Source: Alloprevotella sp. oral taxon 473 str. F0040
GTDB lineage: Bacteria; Bacteroidota; Bacteroidia; Bacteroidales; Bacteroidaceae
Direction: 5' to 3'
NCBI RefSeq assembly: GCF_000318095.2
Contig: NZ_KB290710.1
Location: forward strand, 174,326-238,325
Length of the DNA stretch: 64,000 bases
Shown: piece by piece, positions 1 to 8,459 of the stretch
How the letters are laid out: each line of letters starts with the position of its first letter
Numbering within the stretch: the stretch's first letter is position 1
The notes under the pieces: model-generated
Databases searched by the model: none
The model's input: the letters and a program-made list of their open reading frames with translations, nothing else
What the model was told of the DNA's origin: nothing
Program-made: the position numbers and the translations under genes

Positions 1-656
1 TAAGAGAGATTTTGTTGCAAACAAAATTTTATCAGTTTCATGATTCCTCTTCCAATGGACCACTGCGACAAGCCTCACAAGTAGACACTGCCAACTATTT
101 GCAAACACAGGCCACAAATCTTGCAGCCTTTTTGTTGTTTCTCAAAGAGAATTATCCTGTAGAGTTTCGCAAAATAGAGGAGCATGTGCGCTTTGTTGTC
201 CCCAACTTCCGAGAGTTCTATCTTGTACCTAATAAGGGTTATGTCTCGCTAAAGTGGTATGACACTTCAGGCAATGACTATGTGCTAACTGCCGACCAGC
301 TCTCCGATGGTTCTATACGCTTTATCGCGTTAGCTACTCTGCTTTTGCAACCTCAAGAGACGATAGCTCGTGTGATCATTTTGGATGAACCTGAACTAGG
401 ATTGCACCCCATGGCCATTGATGCTCTGGCGCATCTTATAGAAGATGCCTCGCTGAAGTCACAAATTCTTGTGTCCACGCAGTCCAAAGAATTGATTGAT
501 TATTTCGAACCTCAAAATATAGCCGTTGTGGAGATGGCAGAAGACTCTCATACAACGACAGTTCAGCAATTGGATAACGAAGCCTTATCCTCGTGGCTGG
601 AAAATTATACTTTGAGTGAACTTTGGGATAAGAATGTTCTGGGAGGAAGGCCATGA
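1..656 (+). CDS. ATPase of AAA/ABC type, 5'-truncated by the window edge
   Basis: C-terminal part of a P-loop ATPase of the AAA_21/RecF-like group. The reading frame is open to the left edge, so the true start lies outside; the TTG at 12 is not a credible start. Visible are an ABC-signature-like LSDGS followed by a helix, a Walker B segment ending VIILDEPELGLHP with the catalytic Glu and a D-loop, and STQS at the H-switch position. The Walker A motif must lie upstream. The stop overlaps the next start in an ATGA, so the two proteins are probably made together. ATPases of this type paired with a small nuclease-like partner are common in anti-phage modules, but the function here is inferred only from that pairing. 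Confidence 0.85.
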   Translation, partial: REILLQTKFYQFHDSSSNGPLRQASQVDTANYLQTQATNLAAFLLFLKENYPVEFRKIEEHVRFVVPNFREFYLVPNKGYVSLKWYDTSGNDYVLTADQLSDGSIRFIALATLLLQPQETIARVIILDEPELGLHPMAIDALAHLIEDASLKSQILVSTQSKELIDYFEPQNIAVVEMAEDSHTTTVQQLDNEALSSWLENYTLSELWDKNVLGGRP

Positions 657-1360
657 AGCAAATCATCCTACATATCGTTTGTGAGGGACAGACTGAAGAA
701 AGTTTTGTAAAGAAAGTACTGCAACCTTATCTGAGAAATTACGGAATTGTGGCAAAGCCCATTCTTGTTACTACGAGCAGAAGTAAGCGTGTACAAGGTG
801 GGATTGTGAATTTCTCCCATATAGAAAGGGATATCCAAGACTCTTTGAAGCAGTGGAGTAGCAACAACTATGAATATCATGTGGTGACTACCTTCATTGA
901 TTATTATGCTCTCCCCAATGATTTCCCAGGATTTAAGGAAGCTCAGCAGCATCTTGATCCCTACCAGCGCGTGGAATGCTTAGAAAAAGCTTTAGGTGAG
1001 CACATACATTCATCGCGTTTTCTCCCTTATATCCAACTGCATGAGTTTGAAACCTTAGTGCTGTGTGGCTATCAATATCTTGCTGCATATTATCCTGATT
1101 GTAAAGGACTGGAGGAAAAACTGATGAATGAGTTTACCAGTCATGACAATCCCGAATATATCGATGGGGGAGCAATTACAGCTCCCAGCAAACGCATCTT
1201 AAAGCTCTTAGAAAGTATCTATAAAAAGAAGTACAATAAACCCTTTATGGGGACTCATGTTACAGCACAAGTAGGTATTGAACGCTTACGGGAGCTTTGT
1301 TTTCATTTCAATCAATGGGTGGCGCAGATTATTGCCTTGGCAGATACCGCAAAAGGGTAG
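653..1360 (+). CDS. DUF4276-family protein, possible TOPRIM-like partner of the ATPase
   Basis: A 235-residue cytoplasmic protein with no signal peptide. The N-terminal beta strand ends in CEGQTEE (Glu11-Gly12), the pattern that opens DUF4276 proteins and resembles the first acidic site of a TOPRIM nuclease fold. A second strand ends FIDYYALP (Asp83), and an acidic LHEFE follows near residue 130. The gene starts inside the stop codon of the ATPase gene (ATGA), indicating translational coupling. Known two-gene systems combine an ATPase with a TOPRIM-type effector (OLD, PARIS, AbiL-like), and this pair has the same layout. A nuclease or abortive-infection role is inference; the family assignment rests on motif pattern. 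Confidence 0.7.
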   Translation: MKQIILHIVCEGQTEESFVKKVLQPYLRNYGIVAKPILVTTSRSKRVQGGIVNFSHIERDIQDSLKQWSSNNYEYHVVTTFIDYYALPNDFPGFKEAQQHLDPYQRVECLEKALGEHIHSSRFLPYIQLHEFETLVLCGYQYLAAYYPDCKGLEEKLMNEFTSHDNPEYIDGGAITAPSKRILKLLESIYKKKYNKPFMGTHVTAQVGIERLRELCFHFNQWVAQIIALADTAKG

Positions 1361-1411
1361 AGTATAAGGGCAATATATTCCACCAAACAACATATAACAT
1401 CATATTTCCAC

Positions 1412-3442
1412 ATGAAGAAATTACTACTCTCTCTACTTGCTCTTCTCTCTTTCTCAGCGGCGTATGCCGACGAGGGGATGTGGCTCCTCAAACTCATGAA
1501 GGAGCAGCACCTAGAAGACTCCCTCAAAAAGGCTGGGTTGCAAATCAGTCCTAGCGAACTCTACAACGAAACACAACCTTCCTTGCGCGATGTCATCGGA
1601 CGTTTCGGAGGAGGTTGCACAGGTGAGGTGGTGTCCTCCAAAGGACTCGTGTTCACTAACAATCACTGCGGATTCTCCTACGTGCATGCCATGTCTACCA
1701 TGCAGCACAACTATCTGCAAGATGGGTTCTTTGCTAAGAGTCTCTCCGAAGAACTCCCCGTGCCCGACCTCACTTTCACCTTTGTCGTGAGCATCGTAGA
1801 TGTGACGGATCAGGTGGAAGCTGCAGCGAATAAGGCGAAAGTCGATGAGTATTACCGTCAGAGCAATCTCTTCCTTCGTCCACTTGCCGAGAAGATGCTC
1901 AAAAAGAATAAAACCTTTGCCAAAAAGCGCGGTGTTACCCTCCGCATTGTGCCTTATTTCGGAGGCAATCGTTACTATGCCTTTTACGAACAACGCTATG
2001 ACGATGTGCGCCTTGTGGTGAATCCTCCACAACAGATCGGACAATTTGGCTTTAACCAAGACAACTGGATTTGGCCACGCCACAATGCTGACTTTGCAGT
2101 GTTCCGTATCTATGCAGATGCTAAGGGACAACCTGCGACATACTCTAAAAACAATCAACCTCTCGAGTGCAAAAAATGGTTGCCCGTGAGCTTGAAAGGC
2201 ATCGACGAGAACGACTATACGATGATCATGGGATTCCCTGGCAGAACGAGTCGCTATCTCACGGCATCGCAAGTGCGCCTTCGCACTGAAAGCATCAACG
2301 AGCCCATCAATCTCGCTGGAGATGCCGAACTTCGCTTCATGAAAGCGTTGATGGATAGCGACAAAGATATGTCGCTCAAGTATGCCAACGACTATATGCG
2401 TTTGGGCAACATGGTGAAAAACTTCGGTGGCATGAATGCTAGCGTGCGTTCCACTGGACTGCTCGGCATTAAGGCCGAAGAAGAAAAGCGTTTCCGTGCC
2501 TTTGCAGTGAAGAGCGGTAAGCAAGAGTACATGACTATCATCGACCGTATGGACTCCCTCGTGGCAGCGGTGAAAGACACCCTCCACGACTACAACTTGC
2601 TTCGCTTCACTTTTGGTGCGCAAGATTTCAAGAATGACCGCAGCACCGTGGCTACAGTGGACAAAGCCTACGACTTAGGCAAAATGAAATTGCTGTCGGG
2701 CTATTGGACGAAGTATCATAAGCTCAATTTACAACCTGAGTTTGTGAGCAACGATATGGGAGCTTATTTTGATGCACTCTATCAAAATTCCCTCTTTGCC
2801 GATAGTGCAAAACTGAAAATTGCCACTGCAGAAGCCTTGGGCAACGATGTTCTCGCCACCCACTGGGCTGCCTACCGCAAAGCTCTCTCTGCATATCAAC
2901 CCGCAGTGGAGCGTTATGAAAAGAAAGTGGCAGAGCTTAATCGCATTTATGTGCGTGGTCTTTGCGAAATGTACGACTGGGCGAAGAGTCCCGATGCCAA
3001 TTCCACGCTCCGCATGACCTATGGTCACGTCAAGGGATACGCTCCCCGCGATGCCGTTCGCTACGATTGGAAGACGACTCTCCGAGGCATGTTTGAGAAA
3101 GAGAATCCTGCTGATCCCGACTATGTGATTGATGAGAAACTTCGTCAGCACTATCTCACCAAAAACTACGGCCCCTATGCCAATGCCGAGGGAGAATTGC
3201 CCACATGCTTCCTCAGTAACAACGACATCACAGGAGGTAATTCGGGTAGTGCCGTACTCAATGCGCGCGGAGAACTCATTGGTCTAGCCTTCGACGGCAA
3301 TATCGAGAGCCTTTCGTCCGACCTCCGCTTCAATCCAGCCTTGCAACGCTGCATCAATGCCGACATTCGCTACATCCTCTTCGTCATTGACACTTATGGA
3401 GGTTCGAAATATCTCATTGATGAAATGGAGATAAGAAAATGA
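1412..3442 (+). CDS. dpp7: S46-family dipeptidyl-peptidase, DPP7 type
   Basis: Exopeptidase of family S46 that releases dipeptides from peptide N-termini in the periplasm, feeding amino-acid metabolism of asaccharolytic Bacteroidales. The 676-residue length is usual. A signal peptide ends near Ala19, leaving the typical DEGMW N-terminus. The chymotrypsin-like triad is visible: His85 in TNNHCG, Asp227 in HNADFAVF, Ser611 in GGNSGS. Eighteen residues after the Ser is Gly629 in FDGNIE. DPP7 enzymes carry Gly there and DPP11 enzymes Arg, so a preference for hydrophobic rather than acidic P1 residues is expected. The stop overlaps the start of the downstream methyltransferase gene (ATGA). Confidence 0.93.
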   Translation: MKKLLLSLLALLSFSAAYADEGMWLLKLMKEQHLEDSLKKAGLQISPSELYNETQPSLRDVIGRFGGGCTGEVVSSKGLVFTNNHCGFSYVHAMSTMQHNYLQDGFFAKSLSEELPVPDLTFTFVVSIVDVTDQVEAAANKAKVDEYYRQSNLFLRPLAEKMLKKNKTFAKKRGVTLRIVPYFGGNRYYAFYEQRYDDVRLVVNPPQQIGQFGFNQDNWIWPRHNADFAVFRIYADAKGQPATYSKNNQPLECKKWLPVSLKGIDENDYTMIMGFPGRTSRYLTASQVRLRTESINEPINLAGDAELRFMKALMDSDKDMSLKYANDYMRLGNMVKNFGGMNASVRSTGLLGIKAEEEKRFRAFAVKSGKQEYMTIIDRMDSLVAAVKDTLHDYNLLRFTFGAQDFKNDRSTVATVDKAYDLGKMKLLSGYWTKYHKLNLQPEFVSNDMGAYFDALYQNSLFADSAKLKIATAEALGNDVLATHWAAYRKALSAYQPAVERYEKKVAELNRIYVRGLCEMYDWAKSPDANSTLRMTYGHVKGYAPRDAVRYDWKTTLRGMFEKENPADPDYVIDEKLRQHYLTKNYGPYANAEGELPTCFLSNNDITGGNSGSAVLNARGELIGLAFDGNIESLSSDLRFNPALQRCINADIRYILFVIDTYGGSKYLIDEMEIRK

Positions 3443-5043
3443 TCCCACAAGCCTTTCAACAACAGATGTGCGCCCTTCTCGGAGATGCCGAGGCGGGCGC
3501 GCTCTGCACTGCATTATCTAGCGGAAACACTCCGACCAGCCTCCGCACCAATCCCTTCAAACCTCTCAAAGATGGGGGATGTCTGTTTGCACCAGTGGAC
3601 AATGGTGAGTCGCCCTCCGACATTGCTGCTCCTCTCACCTTGCGCCCTGTGTCTTGGTGTGAATCAGGACTCTATTTGTCGGAGCGTCCCACTTTTGCGC
3701 ACGACCCTTTGTGGCATGCAGGTGCCTACTATGTGCAAGAAGCAGCTTCGATGTTCATTGCACAAGCCTATAAAGTCATCGAAAGCACCTATGCTGATGA
3801 GGCTACAAAGGGAAATCCCCTAAAGATGCTCGACCTCTGTGCTGCCCCTGGTGGGAAGAGCACGCTCTGGCGCAGTTTACTTCCCGACGATGCCTTGTTG
3901 GTGGCTAACGAACCGATGCGACAGCGTGCGCAGATCTTGGCAGAAAACCTCACAAAATGGGGACATCCTCACACCTTCGTCACGCAAGCCTTCCCTGATG
4001 CTTTCACAAGTTTAGAGGAAACGTTCGATATCGTGGCTACCGATGTCCCTTGTTCGGGTGAGGGAATGTTTCGTAAAGACGAACAAGCCCGTGAAGAGTG
4101 GTCGCCTGCTGCCGTCATCTCCTGTGCAGACCGCCAGCGCGACATTCTCACAGCCGTGTGGCCAGCCTTGAAAGAGGGAGGATTCTGTGTGTATTCCACC
4201 TGCACGTTCAACCGTGAAGAGAACGAAGACCTCGTGACTTGGACTTGCACCACACTTGGCGCGGAGTTGGTGGAAATCCCCACCGATGCCGCTTGGCATA
4301 TCTCGGGTGACACCACTGGGCGCAACCTCCCTGTTTATCATTTCTTCCCTCATCGCACCGAGGGAGAAGGACTCTTTCTCGCATTGCTTCGCAAAAAAAC
4401 GGAGACCAATTCGACAGATGGCAGAGTGAAGGCCAAGATTGCAGCAAAACTCTCCGAGAGTTCTCAGCAAAACTCGGAGATATTTCAGAAAAAGTCCGAG
4501 AGTTTTGCGAAAAAGTCCGACTTTTTTTTAGAAAACTCAGAGTATTCCTCGAAGAAGTCAGAAAAGTCGAAAGGTAATCGACCAGCAAAGGGGAAGCACC
4601 GCGGAGGACAGCCCACGGCAAAGCCCGATGCAGTCCTGCTTTCTTGGTTAGCCGAAGCCCATCTTTCTAGTTTTGTGCGTTCTGAAGCTGGAGTGTGGAC
4701 AGCTGTTCCCACAGCCTTTGTAGGCATTCGAGAGAGGTTGGCACAAGTGGCACCTTTACTCATCGGAGGCATCGAAATAGCTGAAGAAAAAGGCAAGAAA
4801 CTCGTGCCGCAACATGCACTCGCCATGTCTATTTCAGCCTCAGATTCCGCCTTTCCACGTGTGGAGATTTCGCGTGAGTTAGCATTATCCTATCTCCACC
4901 GCGAAGCCATCACCCTCCCAGCCGAAGCACCGCGCGGTTATATACTCCTCACCTATCGCGGACTCCCCTTGGGGTTTGCCAACAATCTCGGCAATCGTGC
5001 CAATAATCTCTATCCTAATGAGTGGAGATTGAGAAATCTCTGA
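3439..5043 (+). CDS. RsmF/NOL1-like rRNA cytosine-C5 methyltransferase with heptapeptide-repeat insertion
   Basis: SAM-dependent RNA m5C methyltransferase. The Rossmann motif LDLCAAPGGKS lies at residues 131-141, the PC motif Cys at 205 (TDVPCSGEGM) and the TC motif catalytic Cys at 255 (YSTCTF). The C-terminal part resembles the RsmF RNA-binding region. Both conserved cysteines are present, so it should be active on rRNA. At 534 residues it is longer than most relatives. The excess includes six in-frame seven-residue repeats of the form xxSExFx at residues 337-378, exactly where a 21-bp minisatellite lies. The repeats fall between the catalytic domain and the C-terminal domain, where a flexible linker is tolerated. 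The start overlaps the dpp7 stop. Confidence 0.9.
   Translation: MIPQAFQQQMCALLGDAEAGALCTALSSGNTPTSLRTNPFKPLKDGGCLFAPVDNGESPSDIAAPLTLRPVSWCESGLYLSERPTFAHDPLWHAGAYYVQEAASMFIAQAYKVIESTYADEATKGNPLKMLDLCAAPGGKSTLWRSLLPDDALLVANEPMRQRAQILAENLTKWGHPHTFVTQAFPDAFTSLEETFDIVATDVPCSGEGMFRKDEQAREEWSPAAVISCADRQRDILTAVWPALKEGGFCVYSTCTFNREENEDLVTWTCTTLGAELVEIPTDAAWHISGDTTGRNLPVYHFFPHRTEGEGLFLALLRKKTETNSTDGRVKAKIAAKLSESSQQNSEIFQKKSESFAKKSDFFLENSEYSSKKSEKSKGNRPAKGKHRGGQPTAKPDAVLLSWLAEAHLSSFVRSEAGVWTAVPTAFVGIRERLAQVAPLLIGGIEIAEEKGKKLVPQHALAMSISASDSAFPRVEISRELALSYLHREAITLPAEAPRGYILLTYRGLPLGFANNLGNRANNLYPNEWRLRNL
4447..4572 (+). repeat. 21-bp minisatellite, six units, inside the methyltransferase gene
   Basis: Six consecutive 21-base units start at 4447, 4468, 4489, 4510, 4531 and 4552. 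The best preserved follow the pattern A-tract, TCCGAG or TCGGAG, T-rich tail; the last two units are degenerate. Because 21 is seven codons, the insertion keeps the frame and gives a heptad-like Ser-Glu-x-Phe peptide repeat. The same unit type with the same period occurs in intergenic DNA near 20.75 kb and 35.8 kb. Confidence 0.85.
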
Positions 5044-5213
5044 GGACTCTTCAGAGCATTGCCTTTTTTGCTCTGCAATCTGATAAGAAACATCCTAATG
5101 AGGTGCAGCAATCTAACAGTGTTTCACCTTAACGTCTCCGTCAATCGACCCATGATAACTCGTTGATGACGTAGACTAGCACAAAGGGTCTGCGACCCTC
5201 CCACATCTACAAT

Positions 5214-6149
5214 ATGCACTATCTCGAATTTATATTTACCCTCTCCCCTAGTTCTGAAGCCGCTTACGATGTTTTGAGCGCAGTATTGGCCGAAATCGGA
5301 TTTGAAAGTTTCGTTCACACTGACGAATTGGACTTACCCCGTGTGGCTATCAACAACAATTTTCCCGAATCTGCGGTGTTTGCTGATAAAGCAGCCGAAG
5401 ATACTTTCAAAGCCTACATACAGACGGAGTTCTTCGATGCCGATGCACTCGCAGCGGTCTTGGCAGATTTCCCCATTCCAGACGTGAAGATCACCTACCA
5501 ACAGGCGGAAGCGGAACACAAGAATTGGAACGAGGAGTGGGAGAAAAACTATTTTCAACCGCTCATCATTGGTGAAGATGCCGAGCATCCTCGCTGTGTC
5601 ATTGCCGCCACCTTCCACAAAGATGTACCACAAGGGGAGTATAACATTCGCATCAATCCACAAATGTCATTTGGCACAGGGCATCACCAAACCACAGCTC
5701 AGATGATAGACCGCATCCTTACGGACGATTTCAACGGAAAGTTTGTCCTCGACATGGGATGTGGCACGGGTATCTTGGCTATCTTGGCGAAGATGCGCGG
5801 TGCCTCACAGTGTGTGGCGGTGGACTACGATGAATGGTGCGTGAACAACACACGCGACAACATTGCCCTCAATGAGATTTCTGACATCATGGTGGTGCAT
5901 GGGGATGCCTCTGCCTTGAAACCGCTAGAAAACACCTTTGATGTCATCATAGCCAACATCAATCGCAACATTCTGCTCCAAGACCTCGACAAGTATGTGG
6001 CATCACTCCGCGTGGGAGGTACGATTTATATGAGTGGTTTTTACACGGAAGATGTGTTGAGTCTCGTGGAGAAAGGCACAATGCTTGGGCTGTCGCTGGT
6101 GGATGTGAAACAACGTGACAACTGGGCTTGCTTGAAAATGAGTCGCTAA
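5214..6149 (+). CDS. prmA: Ribosomal protein L11 methyltransferase PrmA
   Basis: SAM-dependent enzyme that methylates ribosomal protein L11 on lysines and its N-terminus. The N-terminal substrate-binding part begins MHYLEFIF. The family motif FGTGHHQTT is at residues 153-161, the SAM-binding DMGCGTG at 180-186, and an ANIN segment that corresponds to the catalytic NPPY/NIL-type loop is near 247-250. The 311-residue length is within the family range. It stands 170 bases after the rRNA methyltransferase gene, so two translation-apparatus methyltransferases are neighbours; whether they share a transcript is not clear. Confidence 0.93.
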   Translation: MHYLEFIFTLSPSSEAAYDVLSAVLAEIGFESFVHTDELDLPRVAINNNFPESAVFADKAAEDTFKAYIQTEFFDADALAAVLADFPIPDVKITYQQAEAEHKNWNEEWEKNYFQPLIIGEDAEHPRCVIAATFHKDVPQGEYNIRINPQMSFGTGHHQTTAQMIDRILTDDFNGKFVLDMGCGTGILAILAKMRGASQCVAVDYDEWCVNNTRDNIALNEISDIMVVHGDASALKPLENTFDVIIANINRNILLQDLDKYVASLRVGGTIYMSGFYTEDVLSLVEKGTMLGLSLVDVKQRDNWACLKMSR

Positions 6150-6180
6150 CCGATAGTCTGCCTCTAACTTTTGTTTTAAG

Positions 6181-6921
6181 ATGATAGCTCGCCTTTTTCT
6201 CATTCTTCTCCTCGGACTCACGCTCGGAAGCTTTGCACAGAAACCGCTGAAACAGCCGCTCTCTTTCGTGTCGGCTCAAAGCATTTTGGTGATAGATCCC
6301 ACAGAAGACAATGTTGTGCAGAGAGCGATGCGAGTTTCTCCCTATCTCACCCCTCAAACACCCGAGTTGGTGACAGATTCGGTGAAGCACTATCGCAAAC
6401 TCTTGCGCCAGTCTCCAGCTGTGTCAGCCTGCGATGTGCACACGCTCGAACAGCTCTTCTTGCTCTCTGGCGATGCTCGCTTCATTCATGCCCTGGATAG
6501 TTTGCGCGCATCATATAGTGCACAACAAAAAGCAGACAGTACGAGCCGAATGGCTGCGCAGCGTCTGCTCAACACTTTGGGATGGGTGGCTGCCACTGAA
6601 GGACAGAAGCTCTATATTAACCTCAGAGAGAGTTGTCTGATTCCCATCAACACTCCTCAACTGAAGGTGACGATAGACCAAATCGTTCAAGAGGGGCGCA
6701 TGAAATTTCGCATCTCTGGATTGCCTACTCCTCAAACCGGAGGAAGCCGCACGCGATTTTCTCTCTATCTTTGTTTGCCAGGAGGGGTGAATCCTCAACG
6801 TATATTTCTCAATGGTCACCGACTCCTCTCTCCCAAATGGGAACGCGGGTTTTTGGTGCTTGACCGTGATTGGCGCAACATGGAAGAGGTGTATTATGAA
6901 CTTCCTATGAGTGGAAACTGA
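6181..6921 (+). CDS. Exported protein with a beta-domain resembling the GH127 C-terminal region
   Basis: A 246-residue protein with a signal peptide ending near residue 19 (SFAQ). Residues 20-130 are mostly helical and not recognised. From about residue 145 the strand pattern LYINLRES, then FSLYLCLPGG, FLNG and VLDRDWRNMEEVYYELPM closely follows the C-terminal beta-sandwich of DUF1680/GH127 beta-L-arabinofuranosidases, including the closing R/D-x-W ... LPM strand. The catalytic barrel is absent, so an enzyme activity is not indicated. It lies 31 bases after prmA on the same strand and ends before a strong hairpin. It may be a remnant or a stand-alone carbohydrate- or protein-binding domain. 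Confidence 0.7.
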   Translation: MIARLFLILLLGLTLGSFAQKPLKQPLSFVSAQSILVIDPTEDNVVQRAMRVSPYLTPQTPELVTDSVKHYRKLLRQSPAVSACDVHTLEQLFLLSGDARFIHALDSLRASYSAQQKADSTSRMAAQRLLNTLGWVAATEGQKLYINLRESCLIPINTPQLKVTIDQIVQEGRMKFRISGLPTPQTGGSRTRFSLYLCLPGGVNPQRIFLNGHRLLSPKWERGFLVLDRDWRNMEEVYYELPMSGN

Positions 6922-6956
6922 TGACGTAAGTAGAGAACACCGAATAAAGGAAAAGC

Positions 6957-6987
6957 GGAGGACAGCTGCATGAAGTAGCTGTCCTCC
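6957..6987. terminator. Bidirectional intrinsic terminator
   Basis: A perfect 11-bp stem (GGAGGACAGCT / AGCTGTCCTCC) with a 9-base loop lies between convergent genes. It is followed by TTTT on the plus side and by CTTTTCCTTT on the minus side, so it can serve both neighbours. Confidence 0.8.
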
Positions 6988-6996
6988 GTCGTTTTG

Positions 6997-8313
6997 TCAT
7001 TGTTCGATTCTAATAGTACTTTTGGGGATTACTTGTTGTTTGCCATCGGCAAAGGTGATCACCAACTTTGTCAATACCATGTTGGTAGCATCGGCAGGGG
7101 CTTTGTAGGTAGAGGTGTCCCAGTCCCAGGTGTGGCTTGAACCACTTTTCAGCATGCCGCTTCCTTTGAACACACCAGAAGTGCGGGCTTCTCCTGCATC
7201 AGTGGAAAGTGTCCAGTGTATCTCTATGTCGCGGATGGGATTGTCATTGAGATTGGTGTAGGAAAAGTGGAATGACACACTAGCATCGTTGTGCCAACTC
7301 CAGTGGCGCACAAAGCCATAGGGAGCAAACTGCTTAAGACGATTGAGTGCACTCAGATATTCGGCTGCATTTTGTATCACTTGCGCTTCGCTAGAAAAGG
7401 GATGCGCGCGGAGACTATCGTTGAAAATTTCCCAGTGATAGCGATAATCTGGATCTTCTTGGAGAGTCTTAGGCAGAAGTACCTTATGAACCTTCTCATA
7501 TTGGAAGTCTAGGGGCAGTTGCTCTGTGGTACTATAGAATAATGTATCACCACTAATTCCATACGTGCGAAGCATGCTGGTTTTGCTCTCACTGTCGCAA
7601 CCCGAATCCATGCAAATGAGTCGATGTCCTTTGGTGGGCACAAGATTCCAAGGGTGGTTCTCAATATATTGTTTACGTTTTTGTACAGCATAGGCCTGTT
7701 GAGCATCCTCCCAACGCTTTTTTTCCAAGGAGTCATAGACCGTGCTAAGAGAGTCTGCAACAAACTTTTGGCGAGCTTCTAAGGTGGCTTTGGCTCGCTC
7801 TTTGTAATAGATGTTTCTTTGATCTATGAGTTCTACCAGCTGAATGTTGCGTGCGGCAATAGCGTTGTCTAGTGCTATTCCTGTGAGGTGTGGGATTGCT
7901 CGGTCTCTGCGCATGATACGTTCTTGCGCACCTTTTAGTTCAACTTCGTAGTTCCCTATTTCTGTGAGCACATAAATGGCACCTATTCGCTTGTTGTAGG
8001 CGTAAATCTCTACGATACTATCTACAGACTCTACAGTCTTTTGTGTAGATTTGCGATAGACCCCTTGTGCATCAGGACTATAATGTACTATCACTCGTCG
8101 AGCGACTGAGTTTTTTGCATCATATACTTCTCCACTTCCCATGCGCTGTGCTGGTGAGGGAAGACTCCCCATGAGGGTTGCACATAGAGTGATAAAAAGA
8201 AGAAATAGCCATTTGTGGCAAGAGGGGTATAGAAAACTGCTGTTTGCCCCATGATTTAGTTTGTTCTCTTTGACAGGGTATGCATCTTCAGCTAAGATAG
8301 ATTGTTCCTTCAT
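6997..8313 (-). CDS. Unrecognised exported or membrane-anchored protein
   Basis: A 438-residue protein I cannot place in a family. About 34 polar N-terminal residues precede a hydrophobic segment (WLFLLFITLCATLMG), so it may be a signal anchor, or the true start may be later. Residues about 100-200 form a charged helical stretch (EARQKF, LEKKRWEDAQQAY). The C-terminal 110 residues are beta-rich, with the pattern SFHFSYTNLNDNPIRDIEIHW and a Trp-Asp-Trp, similar in style to FxLYD-like or immunoglobulin-like domains that describe inter-strand contacts. It lies downstream of the hybrid regulator gene in the same direction, separated by about 145 bases. Confidence 0.7.
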   Translation of the reverse strand: MKEQSILAEDAYPVKENKLNHGANSSFLYPSCHKWLFLLFITLCATLMGSLPSPAQRMGSGEVYDAKNSVARRVIVHYSPDAQGVYRKSTQKTVESVDSIVEIYAYNKRIGAIYVLTEIGNYEVELKGAQERIMRRDRAIPHLTGIALDNAIAARNIQLVELIDQRNIYYKERAKATLEARQKFVADSLSTVYDSLEKKRWEDAQQAYAVQKRKQYIENHPWNLVPTKGHRLICMDSGCDSESKTSMLRTYGISGDTLFYSTTEQLPLDFQYEKVHKVLLPKTLQEDPDYRYHWEIFNDSLRAHPFSSEAQVIQNAAEYLSALNRLKQFAPYGFVRHWSWHNDASVSFHFSYTNLNDNPIRDIEIHWTLSTDAGEARTSGVFKGSGMLKSGSSHTWDWDTSTYKAPADATNMVLTKLVITFADGKQQVIPKSTIRIEQ

Positions 8314-8430
8314 TGCTCGTTAAGTTTATAATAGCAGAGATGTATATGAAAAAGATGAGGAGCAGTATGCATAAACTATGCTTCTTTTGTTCACTCTCAG
8401 TTCTCAATACATCCCATTTCTTTAGATTGG

Positions 8431-8456
8431 GATAAAGCTAATCGATAGACTTTATC
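8431..8456 (-). terminator. Hairpin just downstream of the hybrid regulator gene
   Basis: GATAAAG / CTTTATC arms (7 bp, with three more inner pairs CTA/TAG after a one-base bulge) begin four bases after the stop codon of the minus-strand regulator gene. No clear U-tract follows, so termination is only a possibility. Confidence 0.4.
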
Positions 8457-8459
8457 TTT

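Noticed and set aside
12..14. TTG as start of the first gene
   Set aside because: The frame is open to the window edge and the ATPase lacks its Walker A half, so the gene starts outside.
1511..2623. Long open frame (370 codons) on the minus strand inside the DPP7 gene
   Set aside because: It is antisense to a clearly functional peptidase gene, is rich in His and Val as expected from reversed codons, and has no domain or leader signals.
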